A stretch of DNA of 64,000 bases from Dactylorhiza incarnata (GCA_033032865.1 JAWHQI010000040.1:10399001-10463000), one strand, 5' to 3'; counted from the first letter of the stretch, positions 32,139-44,430 are shown. Program-made: numbers and translations. The notes: generated by a model from the letters alone, not told the origin.

Positions 32139-33779
32139 TTTAATATCTAGTTGCCAACCAAAATCACCTAGAGGGGGGTGAATAGGTGATAATTGCGTCT
32201 TTTGCGGAATTGAAAATCTTGAAAATAAAGAACGCACAGAATGCAAATCACAACCACAGACGACACAAGAAATTTATAGTGGTTCCCTGTTCTTGGGTAC
32301 TCCACTTGCCGGCCTCGCCAATCTAGCACCACAGCTAGACTTGACTACTTCAGTAAATCTCGAATCAAGAATGATCCTACAATCCTCAGAGTCAAAACTC
32401 TTACAACTCAGAGATCAAACTCCTACAAACTCAGAGATAATCTTCTCTTACAACTCGGAGAATACCTCTCCTACAACTCGGAGAACAATCTCTCCTACAA
32501 TTAAATATAAATTTAGATTGAAAACAATACTAAATGAATCACGATCAGATCTGAGAAATTTGATGATGATCTTCTTCCTTCTTGCAACAGAAATCACTTC
32601 GACTTGATGTTGAAGAAGAAGAATCGAAACGACACAAAATCAGATCTTCCAAGGTCTTGATCGATCCGATAGAATCAGAACGAGTGAGGCAATGATCGAT
32701 TGACCTTTCTCTTCCACATGGAGACGAACTCAGATAACTCGCGATCGAACTCCAACAATGGCGATGCACGGCATAAGACGACGATCTTGGATCAGATTAG
32801 GGTTTCAGAGAAAATGAACGAATTCTGATCTTTCGCTACTTCTGTCTTATCTCATTCTTAAGGAGCAATCATTATATATAGATGAGGACCTACTGATTAA
32901 ACCTTAAAACGAGAAAAGGCGTCACGTCAAATTGACGGAAAAGACTTGTCGTCAAAAAGGAAAAACAAAGCTTACGAGAATAGATCAAACCAGACTTCTC
33001 GAGAGATCCAAGACTTCTCGAGAGAAACCGGCTAGTTCTCGAAAAACAGCTTTAGAAGAGAGAAACAAGGAATTATGACAGGACTTCTCGAGAGATACAA
33101 GACTTCTCGAGAACAAAGGAAACTTCTCGAAAACTTCAGAACAATTTCGAGAACAACCTTTAGAGAGACAGCTTCTCGAAGGAACCAATGATTTCTCGAA
33201 AACAAAAGTACTTCTCGAGAGAGAAAAAGACTTCTCGAAAGCTGAGCTGAGATAGACTTCTCGAAAACAACTGGAAAAGAACTTTTCTCGAAAACATAGA
33301 AGACTTTTCGAGATCACAAAGATTTCTCGAGAAATGCAAATAACTACTCGGAAAATTCAACTATTTCTCGAGAGACATCTGAAAAAACCCTTCTCGAAAA
33401 TAATCAAGTACTTTTCGAGAGCATAGAAGGACTTCTCGAAAAATACCCTTACTTCTCGAAAAATTTACTTAGAAAACTTTCTTCCTTTGTCTTCAGACCA
33501 ATGCTGCACACCTAAGCTTTGAATCTTTAATGTCTTGAACATAAAGTGTATCCCAATTGAGAGATCACACATGAGTCAACCCCATACCCCACACAATGAA
33601 GAATTACATTGCATGAGACTGTGCTTATTGACCCATTGTGACCTGACATTGGTCTACACTTAGCAAAGTGATCCTGCAAGAACATTACTAGAAAAATATA
33701 TCAAATACACAAACAATTCAATCTTGGTTCAAAGTTGACTATCTACAAATCAAGGTTATTGTGGATACAAAACCCAACA
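32139..33779 (-). repeat. 5' LTR of the SIRE-like element
   Basis: About 1641 bp, paired with 21668-23306. It contains the motif array (32991-33464), the TATA box (32871-32881) and the hairpin series (32388-32495). Its inner end reads ATATTAAA where the 3' LTR has ATATTACA. Confidence 0.92.
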
Positions 33780-35280
33780 TCTAGTCCTCCTTAGACAATA
33801 CCGAGCCTACCTCTCGTAGGACTATCTAGTCCTCCTTAGACAATACTAAGCCTACCGCTCGCCGGACCACCCGTCCATGTACCGTTCCGTCCCAAATTTT
33901 GGATGAGGTTTACTTATCAAGTTCTCATACTTACTACTCTTGTCTATCATTTAGTTATACTTAGAGGTTTAGGGTGAATCCTGGACTTCCCGTGGTCTAC
34001 CCGGTGAAGGTCTCACAGTGGTACTAGGGAATACAATGAGCTAAAGCCCAAATCCCCCTTTCTAGGATATTTACTCTTATTGGTGGCTACCCATTCCTAT
34101 ATGCCCATTTTCTCTCTAATTGCTGTAATATCCTAAGGTGCATTACCAAATGACTCGGGCAGATGAGTGTCGATGTTCAAGTGAACATCGAACCTTGCCT
34201 TTCCTAGTGACCGACTATTCCTTCGTGTCATCACTCATTCCCTACCCGATGGTTCCAAATCCATAACTCAATCACAACTTATATTTCCTATTGGGTCATT
34301 CTTCACCCCTCCTATCATGTCGTTGTCAAATCGTGAATTGATTGTTTTACTAAACGCACCCCAACCCTTACTTCTAAGGAATGCCCCTAATGGTTAAATC
34401 TTTCAACCTAACTATACATATGAAAATACCAGAGAGTTAATAACTCTAGGAGTAGTGACCAGAATGGGGGGGGGAATCTAAATCTAATATTTTATTTTTT
34501 ACTATTCACAGACCAGTTTTCCTTTAAGTGAGACCACTTGTCTTACAAGGTCGACTATATGATTCCTAATTAAGTATGATCCCAACCAAATTCCAGAAGT
34601 TTTAAGGGTGTCAACATTCCAATTTCTAATTTTTCTCATAATAAAAACATAATTGGGCCATATTTAAATAGTTCTTATGAATACGGATGATACTAGAATT
34701 GAACATGATGTGCCCTTTGTCATAGGCAAATAATTCCAAGTAAAATTCCAGATATTCATATTTTGAGATCACAAGTCTAAATACTAACTCCTAGCATATT
34801 CCAGCATCAACATTTCAAGATATCTATTTTTTAATTTATAACACAAGGTTTTACTTTGTGAAGAAAGTATGATGTTTGTTCAGTAATTAAATCTAACAAA
34901 ATTTCTAGATGTTCATATTGAGATCACAAGTCTATATACTAATATCCGGAATATTCCAGCATCAATATTTCAAGATATCTATTTTTCAATTTACAACATA
35001 AGGTTCCACTTTGTGAAGGAACTATGATGGTTGCTCAGTAATTAAATCTAAAAATTTTCCAGATGTTCATATTGACATCACAAGTCTATATACTAATTCC
35101 CAGAATATTCCAGCATTACCATTTCAAGATAACTATTTTTCAAGTTATAACACAAGGTTCCACTTTGTGAAGGAAGTATGATGGTTGCTCAGTAATTAAA
35201 TCTAAAAAACTTTCCAGATGTTCATATTGAGACCACAAGTATATATACTAATTCCCAGAATATTCCAGCATCAACATTTC
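33780..35280 (-). repeat. Old gypsy LTR (left copy), fragment 3
   Basis: Continues the split 51-bp motif. It then matches the right LTR at 51580-52010 (GGTTTAGGGTG, TGGACTTCCCG, GTCTACCCG, GATATTTA, CGCACCCCAA). From about 34740 it has 3.5 copies of a 155-bp tandem repeat (TTCCAGATGTTCATATTGAGATCACAAG at about 34747, 34902, 35058, 35211). It breaks off at 35280 against RNase H sequence, so the rest of the LTR and the integrase are deleted. Confidence 0.7.
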
Positions 35281-36495
35281 ATTGCCTTGGACACAAGACT
35301 GATCTGCATGTCCTTTATCACCTATACCCGCTCCATGGCCATCAGTTGGGGATCCAGATCGGATGGCTCACTCTCCGACTTAGTGTGTTTGCCATAGAGT
35401 TTACCTTTCTAGTGTGATAGTGCATAATGTACTAATAATCGCAGAGGAACTCCATCCATCATCTCTATCGGAGGTTCAAATCCTTCTGGGTGTCTACGTA
35501 CTTTAGATTCTTTTGATCAGAGAAAATATCGTAATGGACCCCATACAAGTAGTGTCTCCAGATTTTTAACGCAGATATTACCGCTCTCAGCTCGAGGTCA
35601 TGCACCAGGTAATTCTCCTCGTGCTTCTTAAGCTGGTATGAAGCATAAGAAATGACGTGGCCATGTTGCATCAGCACGACACCTATTCCATGGTACAATG
35701 CATCAGTGGAGACCTGAAATCCCTCCTTCCCAGATGGAAGGGCAAGGATTGGGGCAGTAGTAAGTCTGTCTTTCAGCTCCTAGAAGGCTGCTTCACACCG
35801 TGGTGTCAATAAAAATGTTACGTCCTTCTTCATCAGAGATGTAAGTGGGAGGGCAATCCTATAGAATCCTTCCACGAACTTTTGGTAGTAACCAACAAGT
35901 CCTAAGAAACTACGTACGTCAGAAGCTGTCTTCATATGTGGACAATCCGACACCACCTGAATCATTGTCGGTTCCACTGATAATCCTGCTAAGCTGATAA
36001 CGTAGCCCAGTAATGCAACCTCCTTCATCCAGAGTTGTAACTTGGAGAACTTAGCATAAAGTTGATGCTCCCTCAGCTTACCCAAAGCTAGTGCTAGATG
36101 GCGGGTATGCTCCTCCGCGGTCATTGAATAAATAAAGATACCGTCGATGAATAAGATAGCGAAGACATCCAAGTAGGCCTCGAATACCCAGTTCATCAAA
36201 CTCATGAATGCAGAAGAGGGCATCGTGAGTCTGAATGGCATCATTGTGAACTCATACAGGCCATACCTATAACCGAAGGCCGTCTTCAGGATGTCCTCCT
36301 CCTGAATCCGAAACTGATAATATCTCGATATTAAATCTAGTTGAGAAAACAAGTGCGCTCCTTCTAACTAATCGAACAACTCATCAATACTTGGCAAAGT
36401 ATAAGTGTTCAACATTGTTAGTCGGTAGAGCTCCCTGTAGTCGATGCACAAACAAAGAATCCCAACCTTCTTCTTTATGAATTGCATTGGGGATC
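35281..36495 (-). pseudogene. Chromovirus-like RT-RNase H, copy 1
   Basis: The minus strand encodes RT then RNase H of a gypsy element: [38 protein letters not shown], then LFIDGIFIYS where the active site should be F-I-D-D (second Asp is Gly). RNase H follows ([37 protein letters not shown]) and peters out at 35281 (NTLSRRV near 35360). Frame stops occur at about 36370 and 35778. Integrase is missing. The block 35605-36495 is repeated at 38656-39553. Confidence 0.85.
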
Positions 36496-36496
36496 C

Positions 36497-36990
36497 CCAA
36501 GGAGCTAGCGCCAGGCGCTAGTGCTAGCGCCGGCGGTAGCGCACTTTCCGAGAAATATATTATTCTCGAGAAATATTTGTAGCACTCCAGATTTTCCCAG
36601 CAGATAGATAACACTGAGAGCTAGCGCCAGGCGTTAACGCTAATGCCAGGCGTTAGCCTAAGTCTTAGTGTCGACGGCCGTAGAGATGTCGAGACGTCGA
36701 GACGTCAAGACCGTTCGTCGAACACGCCGTTCATCGAACACGTCGTTCGACGAACATCGGGCAGTTCGTCGAGCGTGAGGCCATTTGTCGAACATGAGGC
36801 CGATCGACGAACATCGGGCAGAGTGCCGAACACGCCGTTTGACGAACATTAGGTCGTTCGTCGAACGCAGATTTGAAGCCATTCGTCGAATGCAGGTTGG
36901 AAGAATTTGTCAAACGCAGTCGGATTCCTTAAGCGGCTGTGGATAAGCTCATCCACCGCCTTAGGGGCTAATGCGCGGCGTTAGGTGCTA
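36497..36990. repeat. Two palindromic CG motif sets in the LTR-like segment
   Basis: GCTAGCGCCAGGCGCTAG-type blocks (36506-36535, 36620-36660, 36965-37008) enclose a cluster of about ten TTCGTCGAAC / CGACGAAC words (36710-36925). They precede the TATA-like box at 37013. Confidence 0.8.
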
Positions 36991-37012
36991 ACACCGGCGT
37001 TAGCTAAGAAAG

Positions 37013-37020
37013 TATTTATA
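37013..37020 (+). promoter_or_regulatory. TATA-like box of the LTR-like segment
   Basis: AGTATTTATACAGCAAC follows directly after the motif sets, with a pyrimidine-rich stretch downstream. Confidence 0.45.
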
Positions 37021-38654
37021 CAGCAACTCCGACTTTTCTTCTCATTTTTCTCTGAAACCCTCTGCTTTTCTGAGTGCTGTGGGCTGAGAGATGGGAAGGA
37101 GATTAGTTGGAGGTGAGCCTTTGTTGTGTCAAGGGCAAATCCGTGAAGGAGATTACTTGCGTGTTGTGCCATCGTCGATTCCAGCCGATTATCTTGTTGA
37201 TCATGGTGCAGAAATGAACGACAAGGGTAATGATTCTCCTCCCTTCATCTTTGGACATGTACATCCTTTGATTTGCATGCTTAGGAAGAGTTCTACTAAT
37301 TAGTATATGGGTTCTTCCGTTGGGTCGATATTATCCCCACAAAAATTGCATATATAGTCTGGAATGGTAGTACGGACATAGGCATGCTGTGTGAAGCCCA
37401 TCTGGACAGGTTTGTCCGGATTGGTGATGTTTACTGCTTGTAGCGTGCCAGAGAAGACTCCGTGTATATGTTGCTGTGTTTTTCGGGTTCTGTGTACTGA
37501 ATTGTACTGCAAAGAGATCTGGAGGTGTTTCCCAGAAAATACCCGAAAAGAGGTAGCATAACAAAGTTCTATTACTAGCGTCGGGCGCTAGCGGTAGCGC
37601 CGGCGGTAGCTCCAGGTGAGCTACAGTTGATGAGTTATGGGAGTGTTACAACTCCAGAGGTAGCAAAACAAACTTCTGTTAATAATGTCAGGCAGAACTG
37701 GGTTCTGTTGCTAGCACCGGGCGCTAGCGTTAGAGCCGGCGGTAGCGCCCAACAAGCTGATTTCTTGTTCCTGCGCAACCTATGTCCTGGAGGCTGGGTT
37801 TGTGGCAGAAGAAGCTGAAGGGCCTGGAGAGCCTAGCTTGGAGGAACGGGCACAGGTGAAAGCTTACCCGCATTGTGCAGAGTTGATCGCGATGATTGAG
37901 CACGGGCCTAGCTGATCTGAACCCGCCCATAGTGGTGGTTAAGAGGTCGCCCCTCGGTGCACCGGGCTATGGAAGAGTGCCAGAACTTCGTGTGTACGGC
38001 CTAGCTCAATTAGTTGCCTAAGTTAAAAAATGCTTAGCGTGGAGGCGTAACTCGGAGAGTATGCCAAAGTGTGCCATGAGAGCACGAAGCGGTTGGCTGT
38101 GATTGCCTACGCTGGTTTTGTTTGCGGATATTTGTGTTACATGCTGCTAACTCTTACCTGCAGGGAAGGAGTACCACCGCCCCGGGCATGGGGTGGAGTC
38201 GTTATAATATTTGGTCAGCTAAAGCTGACTGGTTGCCTATTTTCCCACAACTTGGTGGTTTTGTTTGTATAGGTCCTGGAGAGACTAGCGGGAAATAGTG
38301 GGCTAAAACCCCTATTGCATTGCTGTGCTGGCCCTCGAAGGCCAAGATGTTATGTTTACTTTTGTTTCATGTGTGGTCGGCCTGTGTGCCGATGTTTGTA
38401 AGCCACCTGGTGTATGAAAACATGTAATTAACTAATACTTGTTGTATTTTCATTCCGTAAATAGAAGTGGACAAGTTGTGTACTGGTTCTATTTCAATAA
38501 ATTAACTGCTTCGGTTATGCGACTCTATGTGCTGAGATAGTTATGTTTTAACTATTTAATCTAATTAAGTAACGCGCTCTTTTGTTCATTTAATATGGCG
38601 TGGGGTCCCGACCGGACCTACTACTATATTCTATGTAATAGGGAGGGTGTTACA

Positions 38655-40387
38655 GTCATGCACCAGGTAATTCTCCTCGTGCTTCTTAAGCTGGTATGAA
38701 GCATAAGAAATGACATGGCCATGTTGCATCAGCACGACACCTATTCCATAGTACGATGCATCAGTGGAGACCTGAAATCCCTCCTTCCCAGATGGAAGGG
38801 CAAGGATTGGGGCAATAGTTAGTCTGTCTTTCAACTCTTAGAAGGTTGCTTCACACCGTGGTGTCCACAAAAATGTTACGTCCTTCTTCGTCAGAGATGT
38901 AAGTGGGAGGGCAATCCTATAGAATCCTTCCACGAACTTTTGGTAGTAGCTGACAAGTCCTAAGAAACTACGTACGTCAGAAGCTGTCTTCAGCTGTGGC
39001 CAATCCGACACCACCTGAATCATTGTCAGTTCCACTGATAATCCTGCTCCGCTGATAACGTAGCCCAGTAATGCAACCTCCTTCATCCAGAGTTGTCACT
39101 TGGAGAACTTAGCACAAAGTTGATGCTCCCTCAGTTTCCCCAAAGCTAGTGCTAGATGGAGGGTATGCTCCTCCTCGGTCGTTGAATAAATCAGGATACC
39201 GTCGATGAATAAGGTAACAAAGACACCCAAGTAGGCCTCGAATACGCAATTCATCAAACTCATGTATGCAGAAGAGTGCATTCGTGAGTTTGAATGGCAT
39301 CATCGTGAACTCATACAGGCCATACCTATAACTGAAGGCTGTCTTCGGGATGTCCTCCTCTTGAATGCGCAACTGATAATATCTCGATATTAAATTTAGT
39401 TGAGAAAACAAGTGCGCTCCTTCTAACTAATCGAGCAACTCATCAATACTTGGCAAAGTATAAGTGTTCCACATTGTTAGTCGGTTGAGCTCCCTGTAGT
39501 CGATGCACAAACAAAGAATCCCAACCTTCTTCTTTACGAATTGCATTAGGGATCCCCCTGGTGATGATCTCAGATGGACGAACCCTGAGCCTACTAACTT
39601 TTGTAACTAGGTACAGAAATTCGCCAACTCCTTTGGATCCATCCAGTAGGGTGCTCTAGATAATAGTCTCGCACCCGATACTAACTGGATCTGGAAGTCA
39701 GTTTCCCTGTACAGGGGAGTCCCGACAATTTCTCCAGAAATATGTCAGGGAAATCTCGGGATACTGGGATATCAATTATGGAGACCTCCGCTTTCACCAT
39801 CTCGAAGCAAATCATGCACACCTCGTCTCCCTATAAATGGGCCTTGATGGCCTGAACAAGTGAGATTAATGTATGAGAGACAAGTGTAATACCTTCGAAG
39901 ACCACCTCCATCTCTCTACTTCTTAGCGTGATCCTCCTTGTCGGGCTGTCAATCTGGGCATGATCTCAGTGGGGCCATGTCATGCCCAAGAACAAGTCAA
40001 AATCTGGCAACCTTAGTATCATGGATGGGGTCTCATAGGGTCTTCCTCCAATGACCACCTCCATATTGCAATTATGGAGGATACTATCTCAGATCCATCA
40101 GGAAGGCATACTCTCCTGGTGATTCTTGGGAAACGTTGAATTCCATCCAGGTCCTCCATGAAACTCTCGGAGATGAACATGTGTGAGACCCCCATGTCAA
40201 ATAGGGTGTGGGCAGGTTTGCCACAGATAAGTACTATGCATGAAAAGTTGTTGTATAATGTGGGTAACTAAATTCTTTACCTCTGCCGACTCTATGTCAA
40301 TTCTATAGTTTATGAATTTAAATTGAAATTGCAATTGAAATTTACTACAGAACCTATGATGACCTCCTTGGTGTTCCGTGGTTTTGC
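38655..40387 (-). pseudogene. Chromovirus-like protease and RT, copy 2
   Basis: Reading leftward: a decayed protease (LFDMGVSHMFISESF near 40195, with Met replacing the active-site Thr/Ser), FPDIFLEKLSGLP near 39750, and RT ([58 protein letters not shown]) stopping at 38655 within RNase H. The FIDG active site is the same defect as in copy 1. Several stops and shifts. It is about 95% identical to copy 1 by eye over 890 bp. Confidence 0.82.
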
Positions 40388-41515
40388 ATGATCCAGGGCA
40401 TAGATCTGATCCCTAGCTGGTCGACAATCTCCACCATGAAATCCTTGGCCTCGACGACATCCCCCGCCATGGCCTCTGAATTGTTATGCAGGTGGGGCAG
40501 CAAGTGGTGGTGTAGGATTTCTCTATCTCTGAGGGAAATGAGCCCGCATGTGACCTGGTTGGTGGCACTGGAAGCACACCGGTGGATGGTGTGCTCCGTC
40601 TACCAATATGTGCACCTCTTGGATCTATAATGGTCGAGGGGCAAGTACAGTAGGGGGCCTCAACTCCTGTCTGAAATCCGTACAAGGTCGTCCTCTGCCT
40701 CTCTGGTATCTAATAAATCTGCCCCATTTTTGAGGTGGCCTCGACACCTGTTCCCACCCCAGATCACCATATCATTGGTTAGTCTCTTCACTCTGCTCCT
40801 AGCCATGAGTTGGTCTGCCTCCAACTTCATCGTCATCTTAATATTCTGTGCTAAGCCAGAATCTGATATGAATAAGAGGGCCTGTCTGAGGTCATCACAG
40901 AGGCCCTTGTAAAATCTCTTGGCGTAACCAGCCTCATCCAGCTGGTAAGAGTCAGCAAAACAGGCAATATGGGAGAACTCCTGTTGGTACTCCAGAACTG
41001 ACCGGTCCACCTGCTTTAGCTTTAGGAATCGCTCCTCCAACTCATCTCTCACTGTATGAGGTATAAAGAGCTCTAACAGTGCCTCCTTGAACTCCTTCCA
41101 TGAAAGGTCAGAATACTCGTACCCTATATAGGTGGTGTCAATGATGGACTTCCACCAGCTCTTTGCGTGTGACTCCCAAGCAAAAATAGCTAAGGATACT
41201 GCCATGTAGACTGGGCATCGAATCATACCTAGCATCTCATGGATGGTGTCCAACCACTACTCAGTTTGTACTGCAGACTCTATCCCAATGAAAGAGGGTG
41301 GGGAGAGGCCTCGGAAGACACTCAACCAGTTTGACCCGGGATTCAGCTCCTGGGTCGGGGTCTGCTGCCTGAAAGCCTGAAGGATGGTTATCAATGTCTG
41401 CCCCAACTCCGACTGCTGAAACAGAGTAGGTGCCAGCAGGTGAGGAATGATAGTCTGGATGGGAGGGATTGCATCCTTCGGGGTTGGAATCACCGGAGGC
41501 TTTATAAGAAAACAT
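40388..41515 (-). pseudogene. Chromovirus-like gag
   Basis: The minus strand gives the retrotransposon gag domain: WLDTIHEMLGMIRCP, AKSWWKSIIDTTY, LSWKEFKEALLELFIP, ERFLKLKQVDRSVLEYQQEF and YAKRFYKGLCDDLR (41253-40660). It is preceded by a Pro/Gln-rich N-terminus (41493-41257), separated from it by a TAG at 41257. A knuckle near 40560 reads CFQCHQPGHMRAHF, with Phe in place of the last Cys ligand. Confidence 0.82.
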
Positions 41516-41686
41516 TATTATGTCAAAAGGTTGGCCTAAAATATCTCATCATTAATGGGCAATTTAATGTGATTTACCTTATGGGCATACCACTGCTTAC
41601 GCTTCTAGTTTGTCCGCAAACAAAGCTCGAGCGGGGTGGCCTAGGTTTTGTGGACTTCTTTTACTTGGATCGAAAGTTGGCTAAGC

Positions 41687-41697
41687 TTTGATACCAG
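41687..41697 (-). promoter_or_regulatory. Primer-binding site of the old gypsy element
   Basis: The minus strand reads CTGGTATCAAAGC next to the LTR end CCTACA (41700). Met-type primer. Confidence 0.75.
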
Positions 41698-41699
41698 TT

Positions 41700-43005
41700 T
41701 GTAGGACCCTTTTTTGCTCGCATTTCGGGTCTTACGACCAGAACCGCCACCTAACGGTGACTCCAACACACAATGAGTTCGCAACCACAAGACGTCGATT
41801 CTGCTGGCAGCTCAACATTCACAGGCAAACAATTCATCATAGAGTAATTAGAAGCAATTATAAATATAACCCAGTCCACATCACATCATAACATAAATAT
41901 AACAAGGTCTACATATGAGATATATCAAAGAAATGCGTAGTAGAGTACTAAGTTAAATAAGGGCTTATACCATGTACATCAAAAGCCTTATTATAGAGTC
42001 ACTCATGGAAGTAAGCTAATCTACTAGTGAGGAAAAGGATGTAATATAGTGTTCGGGAGATAAAATCTAGTCACACTCACTGGGGATGCTCCTCCTGCTG
42101 CTGAAACTCTGAGTCCCAGCCAGGCAACCGCATCATGCTCTGTCCTCTAGATGTGCTGGTTCTGCTGCTCCTGGTGCTCCTATTATTATGCCACATCTGG
42201 CCATTAGTCAAAAAGACTATGCAATTTCCCCACCCTCCCTCAGTGTCTCCTATGCACTGGAGGGAGAAAGGAAAAAGGGGAAAACACGTGATAGAATCAA
42301 ATGCAGGTGACAGTGCTCTCACTCGCATAGTATTATACAAGTAACATAAAGTCTAGCTACTAAGAGATCTACTAGCAAGTATAAGAAAATACTATCAATT
42401 CTACTATGTAAGAGCTCGAAGTAAAGGGCAATAATAAGAGCAGTAATATAAGTAAATGAAGTGTGGCTAACTACCATCACAGAAAGGTAAATTTGGCTTA
42501 TAAGAAAGCCCATACAAACTTATAAGTTAAGGGGTCATTTCACATAGATCCATCGTATAAAGGAGCTCAAACAAGATTATACGATGGGCGTTTGTGAAGT
42601 ATGTTATGATGTGAATGATATGCAGTGCAATGAAATGTTTATGCAGTTATTCCACACACATGCAACTCACACACACACGCCTCTGCTCATAAAGACCTTT
42701 AGTTCCCTCTTTTTGGAGGTAGCTAACCTCTCGGGCATTTCCCATCGTGGTAAAATGGTGCTAGAGGAGCGGACGTCTCCTCGCCATGGTGGGCATAACA
42801 CACTTCCATGCTTAGGCCCTAACGTACGCTATGGCACTTGTCCTCGATATTCATGAGCTCATGCATACTCTTGCTGGATCCATCGGGACCAAACCTTAAA
42901 TAGGCTAAGTGTAGGGTTATTAGGGAATGAGACCTTTCGGTCGCGCAGTAAAACAACCTGGCCCTCTGAACACCTACAACTTGCCGAGTCATCATACCAC
43001 CATTA
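41700..43005 (-). repeat. Old gypsy LTR (right copy), fragment 1
   Basis: Starts TGTAGGACCC on the plus strand beside the primer site. It shares the CCCATACAAACTTATAAG block with 6610-6640 of the left copy. Interrupted at CATTA (43001-43005) by the Tork element. Confidence 0.8.
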
Positions 43006-43205
43006 TGATGGAGTTTCTGAGGTGATCTCAAAGCAATCAACAGTTAGTCTTACTGCCAACGCAATATGAGCCTATAGGGTCGCACATAAAAGCGTTTGGA
43101 GAAATTGGAGAAAGGATTGTGTTGGCCTTACTCATATTGGATATGAGTGGAGGACCAATCCTGTGACTGCTTGGCATTAACTTGAGAATGTCTCAAAGGG
43201 AAGTC

Positions 43206-43550
43206 GTTTAAAGGGTTTAAACGAATGGATTTATGCTAGACAAATTCAGGTAAAGGGTTTAACCGAACTGTGTCAAATTCGGCTAAAGGGTTTAACCGAA
43301 TTATGTTGATTCGACTAATGGAATTCGGCTATATCGATTCGGCTAATGTGATTTACCGAATTGTAACAGATTCGACTAAAGGGTTTAGCCGAAATATGTC
43401 AGTTCGACGAAATGGTTTCGACGAAATGATATAACCGAATTTATATAGTCGAATTGGCTATAACATATAGACAAATTCGTCGAAATGGTTTCGCCGAATT
43501 TGAGTCGAATTCGGTTATATTGATTAGTCGAATTCGGCGAATGTAAATCT
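43206..43550. repeat. ATTCGGC/CCGAAT motif array in the Tork LTR
   Basis: About 20 words such as ATTCGGCTAA, TTAACCGAAT, ATTCGACTAA and TTCGACGAAAT, often arranged as facing pairs around AAAGGGTTT. The array ends about 55 bp before the TATA box. It is repeated in the 3' LTR at 50436-50770 with a few substitutions. Confidence 0.92.
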
Positions 43551-43607
43551 GGACAGATATTCTATTTTTCCCTCTTGTCTGCAGATAGCCTGATTTATGC
43601 GTTTTAG

Positions 43608-43614
43608 TATAAAA
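43608..43614 (+). promoter_or_regulatory. TATA box of the Tork LTR
   Basis: TTTAGTATAAAAGGGC. The same box is at 50836-50842 in the 3' LTR. Confidence 0.8.
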
Positions 43615-44120
43615 GGGCATGTGATTAGGTCTTCGGGGAACACGCAAAGAACTTAATCCTTTCGCGATTTTGGACGAGAAGCCGAACGGAACTGTTCCGC
43701 GTGAGGGCATCTCGTTCTTCCCGTCCGCCGATCGCCTTCCGCCGCCGCTAGTCGCCGTCATCGGTCGCCGCCTCCCCTGGATCAGATCTAGCAGTCCGTG
43801 GGGACGTTGGGAGCATCCTTCTCCGACCTAGTTCTTGTACGACAAGAAGCTAGGGTTCTCTTTTGCTTGTGTGGACTTCTATAGAGGGATCAATCCATTT
43901 CGATTCTTGAAGAACTCAAAGGCAGGTCTTTGGATTTCTCTTTGGAGCACCTTGGTTGAGTGTTGACTCAATCCCGCAAAGGTACTTTGTATTTCGATTT
44001 GCTTATTCTCTTGAATCATGAAAACCGCAAGATCCTTTAGCTTCTTTTAGGTTGTCTTGTTATTTCCGCTGCGCATATTTGATATATCATCCCTTTCGAG
44101 GGGTATAGAAAACCCAACAG

Positions 44121-44133
44121 TGGTATCAGAGCC
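44121..44133 (+). promoter_or_regulatory. Primer-binding site of the Tork element
   Basis: TGGTATCAGAGCC one base after the LTR end; initiator-Met type. Confidence 0.9.
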
Positions 44134-44261
44134 AGGCTGCGGTCAAGTGCGTGTAAATTGGGACATTTTGAAGTGTTCTAAATGCCCTAAATTCTTCTTG
44201 GAATATCACATTTGATGTGATTTTGTGTGGTTTATGGTGGTGGGATTTCAAAAATTTTGTC

Positions 44262-44430
44262 GGGGCTCCGCACCCCGCACCCCGCACCCCGCACCCCGCA
44301 GGGGCTCTGCCCCTTGACCCCATTAGGGGCTCTGCCCCTAAGACCCCGCCAGGGGCGCGGCCCCTTGGAACCCAATAGGGGCTCTGCCCCTAAGACCCCG
44401 CCAGGGGCGCGGCCCCTTGGAACCCCACCA
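44262..44430 (+). repeat. GC-rich hairpin repeats in the Tork leader
   Basis: Four to five CCCCGCA heptamers (44272-44300) are followed by GGGGCTCTGCCCC and GGGGCGCGGCCCC palindromes. A 52-bp unit carrying both is tandemly duplicated (44326-44377, 44378-44429). It lies in the untranslated leader between primer site and gag, in an otherwise AT-rich context. Confidence 0.85.

Larger units (their letters stand above)
21668..33779 (-). mobile_element. SIRE/Maximus-like copia retrotransposon, 12.1 kb
   Basis: The paired LTRs (32139-33779 and 21668-23306) are nearly identical by eye. A perfect TSD, TCTAG, lies at 21663-21667 and 33780-33784. Minus-strand order is 5' LTR, Met-type primer site, gag, protease, integrase, RT, RNase H, an internal promoter region, an extra ORF, polypurine tract and 3' LTR. 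The large size, integrase before RT and extra 3' ORF fit the SIRE/Maximus lineage. It is the youngest element in the window by LTR similarity. Confidence 0.93.
36496..38654 (+). repeat. LTR-like segment between two RT copies
   Basis: Unrelated to its neighbours. It ends GGGAGGGTGTTACA, the terminal motif of many chromovirus LTRs. It contains two motif sets, GCTAGCGCC/GGCGCTAGC and GTTCGTCGAAC, then a TATA-like box at 37013, then a short frame from ATG 37091 (MGRRLVGGEPLLC), and AATAAA near 38495. This order suggests a plus-oriented, 5'-truncated LTR. No coding domains recognised. The GGCGCTAGC motif recurs at 37578-37745. Confidence 0.5.
43006..44119 (+). repeat. 5' LTR of the Tork element
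   Basis: 1114 bp ending AAAACCCAACA. Contains the motif array (43206-43550), a TATA box at 43608-43614 and a C/G-rich exon-like stretch after it. Confidence 0.92.

Noticed and set aside
37091..37303. Small gene MGRRLVGGEP after the TATA-like box
   Set aside because: Only 70 codons, no recognisable domain, inside an LTR-like segment; kept only as a note there.
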